Below are positions 59,962-64,000 of a stretch of DNA of 64,000 bases, one piece after another. The stretch lies in contig CM077116.1 of NCBI GenBank assembly GCA_039619475.1, positions 18,845,443-18,909,442 on the forward strand, given 5' to 3'. Within the stretch, counting starts at the first letter, position 1. Each line of letters begins with the position of its first letter. A program made the translations under genes and the position numbers. Source of the DNA: Icerya purchasi (Eukaryota > Arthropoda > Insecta > Hemiptera > Monophlebidae). The notes under the pieces were generated by a model. That model had not been told where the DNA came from and searched no databases. It saw nothing but the letters and a program-made list of their open reading frames with translations.

Positions 59962-60600
59962 ATTGAACTAGCTTTATACTATGGTTTAGCTATTCTTCGG
60001 AACCAGGTTCAATTGAGAATTCGAAGGGCAAAGTGTGGGAAACTTATTATCGCAAAAGTTCAACCGATGAAAATGTATTGTACTCCTGGTCCTTCAAGCT
60101 GGTGTAAATGGCAAAGAACAGCGGCCGGGGGTACATCTGATGAGTTTCCCCCCTGCAGACCCGGCTCTAAATGACAAAGTATTGAAAGCAATAAAGCCGA
60201 TACACACTTGTCATCAGAACACTTCTTATGTAAAAGTTTTGGCGGTCGGAAATCGAAAATAACGATTAATCATTAAATTCATTAATCTGGACTTTTGCAC
60301 CAACACATGTATACATGCAGGAACACGGACAATTGAAAATGCAAATTATATAGCTGTTTGCATGTTCAATGAAGGTTTTTTACCAATTTTAAAAATATAC
60401 AATGCCATACGAGATTGAAAGCTTACGCGTTCGCTGCTGAACAGGATTATAGTCGAATACAGCGCTCTGAGTAATGGACTTCCGATGATTCTAAGGAAGT
60501 TAGAAGTTCTCGTAAATCAGAACAAGCTTTCGAAACATCGATTTGGAAGCCGAAGAAGTCACACTTTATGGAATCGCCGATTAACAAAATGTAAGGGTAA
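59962..60600 (+). pseudogene. Second Mutator-like transposase fragment, strongly decayed
   Basis: In + order with frame changes: 'YYGLAILRNQ' (cf. 'VYYGLVIEIN' of the 43-kb copy), 'WETYYRKSSTDENV', a C..GP..WCKWQ-like stretch ('SSWCKWQRTAAGG'), 'DPALNDKVLKAIKPI', 'GTRTIENANYIAVCMFNEGF' (60,320-60,380) and 'FAAEQDYSRIQRSE' (60,432-60,473; cf. 'ADETRIQRAQQ'). The block order equals that of the family's C-terminal half. The wording differs enough from the 43-kb copy to be another subfamily. No terminal inverted repeats were found. Confidence 0.6.
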
Positions 60601-60604
60601 CGTA

Positions 60605-62630
60605 CCATTCTCTATGACTTGGACTGCTGCGGCTGTCTGAAGCTTGCTCAAAACTTTGAACGCGTTTGTCTCAAAATTACATTTTTCAACATGGTTGACG
60701 TGATATCTCAAGTTTTATTTAACCATTTCGAATTTTGTACCAATGTTCAATATATAACTTTCTATCGCCTCTACTACTTTTGTATCAAAATTATTCTTTT
60801 TTATAAAAACTATTTAAAAAAATGGTCAAAAAATTACTTCTTTTTAGCGGTTTTTTGCGAAAAAAAACTTTTCCATTTTCTCATGGTGCGGCTATAATCA
60901 CATTCTTACTAATTGAGAATTTGTTTTTCTGATTTCGTTTCAGATGACCAAAAGAGCTGTAATCGTACCAATCAAAACACCACCCTTTTTTTATGCCTAA
61001 CTTTACCAGCTTATAACTTTGTTTATTTATTTATTTTTATTTATTTTTTTCTGTATTCTTTTAAAATATTACCAAATATCTTGTAAAAAAATTAATAGTA
61101 AAAAATTTGTTTTTCTTTTATTGAGCTTCGAAAAAACGCCTAAGATTTCTAGACCGGAATACGACCTTAAATCGGCTATATAATCTTTTTTAGATTTTTT
61201 TTTTTTTTTTTTGATTAAAACTAAAAAAAAAAAACTGATTAACAGACAACGTACTGTACAGAGGATGAAAGATCTGAGTCGAATCTTTCCGAATTAAAGG
61301 TTTTAGTATAGTTGAATTAGACAAAACTAAGACAGCGAAAAAAAAAAGGAAAAAACGAAAAACTTTTGTTAAAATTGCAACATATTAGGATGCGTTTAAG
61401 CACTAACTGGTAGGGGAAAAAATGTATCAACGAATAGCCATTCTGTAAAGTCAAACGACGAGACTGCGGGAAAATAGCTGCCGAGTTGTTTAATTAAACG
61501 CGCAACAAGGGTTTTCCAGTAAAAGTTATTATGATAATCGAATGAAATTTTGAAGTTCTTAACGAGCATCGAGAAACGTTGGCTCCCACTGACAAAGTAT
61601 TCCGAATATTTGCAGTGCGTCAACACATTGTTTCTCGCGCACATAAGGGAAACGCAAAATAACACTCGTAATTTAATTATACGGTTTTCGACAGTTTTGA
61701 GACTGGTTCCCCAAACGAAACAATAAAATAAGTTTATTGACATCTTTCGTCAACGATTGAGCACGAGTTACAACAGAGCTGTTCTCTTTATCTTTCGAAG
61801 CGAATAGAGGACAGAGTCTATAAACACGCACGATGTATGTGTTCGTTGACCTTAAAAATTTTAGATGTAAAATTCATTAATTCTCCGAATAACTGAATAC
61901 GCGTGTAATATTAATTTTTCTACGCTTACATGACATTTACTACCTAAAACCGTTAAGCAATTCCGTGTTCGTTAAACAGTCGGGTTCGTGGAACAGCTGC
62001 GTAGATATGTACAGAAAATAATAATAATGATAATAGTCCATTTAATTTTTATTAACAACGTTTTCCTTAATTTTTAATTTCGTACAATACGCTTTGGTTA
62101 GACAAATGAACAGATTTATAAAGTGGTGAAATGGGTCTAGTAATTGTTACAATCTTACGTTTCGGTAATAGATCGGTAATACACGCGATACGGCTATACA
62201 GATGTATAATACAATGCGAGAATATTCAGTATACCGTCAGCGTCCCAAACATCGGATATATCATCATCGAGTGAATGACAACAGTGCTGTATGATGTACG
62301 ATGATAGTACCTTAGACTGAACAAAATAGTGTCAACCTTCCGACCGGGAGCAGTTGGTAAGTTAGTTCTGCGGATGAAAAAATGGAAAAATGCAGTACGA
62401 AATTAAATTATATATTTATATTTTTTTTGTGAAAGATTTTACCGGCATCCAATCAATCTGACCTGAAAGAGCGGCATGTCAAGGTGAAAAATAAGTAAAA
62501 TAACAGTTTTGTACAAATCCCGATTCGGAAATATACTGTCGTCGGATATGCGGAATGTGTCGAAACCATCGAACAAAAATCGAATTCCGATCGCTCGAAA
62601 CAAGTTGTTTTTCGTACGATAAGTCGCTCT
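60605..62630. other. No gene seen
   Basis: AT-rich with T and A runs near 61,198-61,236. A 115-codon - frame at 61,396-61,743 has no motif. Confidence 0.4.
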
Positions 62631-62633
62631 CAG

Positions 62634-63094
62634 GTTTAAATCTAATCGGAAATTGAACTGGGTAGCAGAGAAATCTAGGAGGAAAGTAAAGTCAGCTGAA
62701 AGAAAGGAACTAGCCCCAGTATTTTCCTTAGATCCATTAGGCTTAATAAATTATGAAAAGCTTAATTTCACAGTCCATGATACCTTTAACACTTTAAGCC
62801 CCATGTCTGCATATATGGGGACAGTGTCTGTTATTAAAATCATCTAATTATTTTTTTACGAAAATAGCAAAAATGACAATTTGTAGAATTTTTAAATTTT
62901 CTGTCAGAGCTTATATACCATATATTTATTGTATATATAAAGTCTGAAAAAAATTTTACAAATTGCCATTTTTGCTATTTTTGTTATTTTTGTAAAAAAA
63001 TAATCAGGTGATTTTAGTAACAGACACTGTCCCCATATATGGAGACATGGGGCTTAAAGTGTTAAAGGGGTATCATGGACTGTGAAATTAAGCT
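62634..63094 (+). mobile_element. SINE-A copy 5 with hairpin tail, interrupted
   Basis: The body (62,634-62,756) is followed by 'AAGCTTAATTTCACAGTCCA' and TGATACC (from 62,758). The exact reverse complement, GGTATCATGGACTGTGAAAT then TAAGCTT, stands at 63,067-63,093. In other copies the tail folds on itself across 'CCTTATCAAGG'. Here the hairpin loop is opened by a 272-bp element at a TTAA. Confidence 0.65.
62790..63061. mobile_element. piggyBac-type MITE, fold-back, TTAA-flanked
   Basis: Flanked by TTAA at 62,786-62,789 and 63,062-63,065. Terminal inverted repeats begin CACTTTAAGCCCCATGTCT and continue inwards for about 120 bp with roughly 90% match, so the whole element folds back, with a short (TATA-rich) centre near 62,915-62,935. 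TTAA duplication plus a CAC/CCC-type start fits piggyBac superfamily MITEs. There is no coding capacity. Confidence 0.7.
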
Positions 63095-63099
63095 TCTTG

Positions 63100-63298
63100 C
63101 TTTTATACATGACCACAGTGAGACACTATCGAAAATTGTCTACGCAATGATATACACAAGTGGGTTAGTTTTTTACCCTAATAAGTGAGCCTGTTGTGCC
63201 AATGACCAATTTTCATACTGCTATTGTACCTGTTACGTTTAAGGTGTTTTTGTTACTCCTTTAAAATTATTCTTGCGAATGACACCAGTCTACGTATG
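63100..63298. other. No gene seen
   Basis: Short AT-rich spacer between the SINE/MITE composite and the purine block. Confidence 0.4.
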
Positions 63299-63420
63299 AA
63301 AAAAAAAAAAGAAAAAAGGAAAAAGAAAAAAGGAAAAAAGGAAAAAGAAAAAAGAAAAAAGGAAAAAAGGAAAAAGAAAAAAGGAAAAAGAAAAAAGGAA
63401 AAAGAAAAAAGAAAAAAAAA
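63299..63420 (+). repeat. Polypurine tract (GAAAAAAGGAAAAA)n
   Basis: About 120 bases of A and G only, made of repeated AAAAAGG and AAAAAAG units. It gives a meaningless Lys/Glu/Arg frame. Long mirror-like purine tracts of this type can adopt triplex structures. Confidence 0.9.
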
Positions 63421-63424
63421 GTTC

Positions 63425-64000
63425 GAATTGAATTGTTCCTATTTGCTGTCCATTCCCTTATTCGTCAAACGAACATTAAAATATGCAAGATATAAAACTT
63501 TTATGAAATACACATTATTTCACGTAAAGCGCGATTACACAGTTTTCTTTAATTGACAAACGGGGAAAAAAATTATTCTATTCTAAATATCCAGCCACAA
63601 ATTTGCTTTTGGACTTTTGAAGGTTGAAAATAATTAACCCGCTCGAATATATATTTCCGTGTTGGTTTTTAATTAATGCCGGCAGCTAGTTAATTAGCGC
63701 GGAGATGTAAAATTTTATAACGAATACAATAACTGTAGAATGTAAGTTTATTAATCACAGTGATCGGTAGAGACGGGGAAAAATATATATTGACTAATAT
63801 CAATTTTTATTATTCATTTCCCTTTTTTTTTTTTTTCAGGCTTAAGTGTAGATTATGCTCTCTTTATTTTCGTGTTGTTTTTCTCTCACGCTAATTATTT
63901 TCATCAACTATTTGTTTATTTTCGGAAAAAATATAAGAATTCTACGTTCGGTGTGTTTCTCGTAAGTTTCCGGCTTACTACGGAAAAGGAAATTGGTGTC
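63425..64000. other. No gene seen; splice-acceptor-like site at 63,839
   Basis: AT-rich. A T-run ending CAG at 63,837-63,839 resembles a splice acceptor. All three frames downstream hit stops within about 60 bp, so a coding exon is unlikely; a 3' UTR or chance is more likely. Confidence 0.35.

Noticed and set aside
63299..63556. 110-codon + frame with a Lys/Glu/Arg repeat
   Set aside because: Produced by the polypurine tract; not a protein.
63837..63960. Splice acceptor TTTTTCAG near the right edge as start of another exon
   Set aside because: All three frames stop within about 60 bp.
1..64000. CRISPR-like array, defence island or biosynthetic cluster
   Set aside because: No regularly spaced identical repeats with unique spacers and no clustered host genes; repeats here are simple repeats or transposons.

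Overview
The window reads as a piece of an arthropod, most likely insect, nuclear genome. It is AT-rich, with long homopolymer runs and microsatellites, isolated splice-bounded coding exons, no operon-like gene packing, and the decayed remains of many eukaryotic transposon types. The exact taxon cannot be set from sequence alone. No rRNA, functional tRNA, CRISPR array or bacterial-type system is visible.

Host content is small. One clear protein-coding exon (27,164-28,552, + strand) begins with an ATG preceded by an in-frame stop. It encodes 463 residues of acidic, Ser/Gln-rich protein and ends at a strong splice donor. An 89-bp segment at 56,853-56,941 with a good acceptor, donor and open frame may be a later exon. 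If so, 28-57 kb is intron, and most of the right half of the window lies inside one long gene. The protein family was not recognised.

Left part (1-24 kb): a Gypsy-type LTR element on the - strand (5' LTR edge, primer-binding site, gag, integrase; protease-RT-RNase H missing). Then a piggyBac transposase tail and several copies of one I-group-like LINE ('LINE-A': 3.2-3.6, 6.03-11.2, 15.4-16.3 and 19.3-20.8 kb). These are mixed with a Jockey-like C-terminal fragment (13 kb), a second LINE interrupted by a nested RTE-like LINE (16.3-18.1 kb), a tRNA-derived SINE and a small inverted-repeat element (13.7 kb).

Middle (24-57 kb, probably mostly intron): a hAT-like MITE candidate, a near-perfect 190-bp palindrome (33.3 kb), a Jockey-like RT fragment (33.7-34.6 kb), and a 2-kb DNA transposon with G-run terminal inverted repeats carrying most of a Mutator-like transposase (42.55-44.57 kb). 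Three SINE types, a second G/C-run MITE with an apparent target duplication (47.84-48.26 kb) and many simple repeats follow.

Right part (57-64 kb): simple repeats, a composite repeat holding a SINE tail, the 3' end of another LINE-A copy (58.9-59.46 kb), a second, more decayed Mutator-like transposase fragment (60 kb), and a SINE whose hairpin tail hosts a TTAA-flanked piggyBac-type MITE (62.6-63.1 kb). A polypurine block lies at 63.3 kb.

I found no convincing new multi-gene system. The points most worth a second look are the RT-deleted but otherwise legible LINE, the palindrome, the hairpin-tailed SINE with its loop insertion, the Mutator-like element, and the unidentified host gene.
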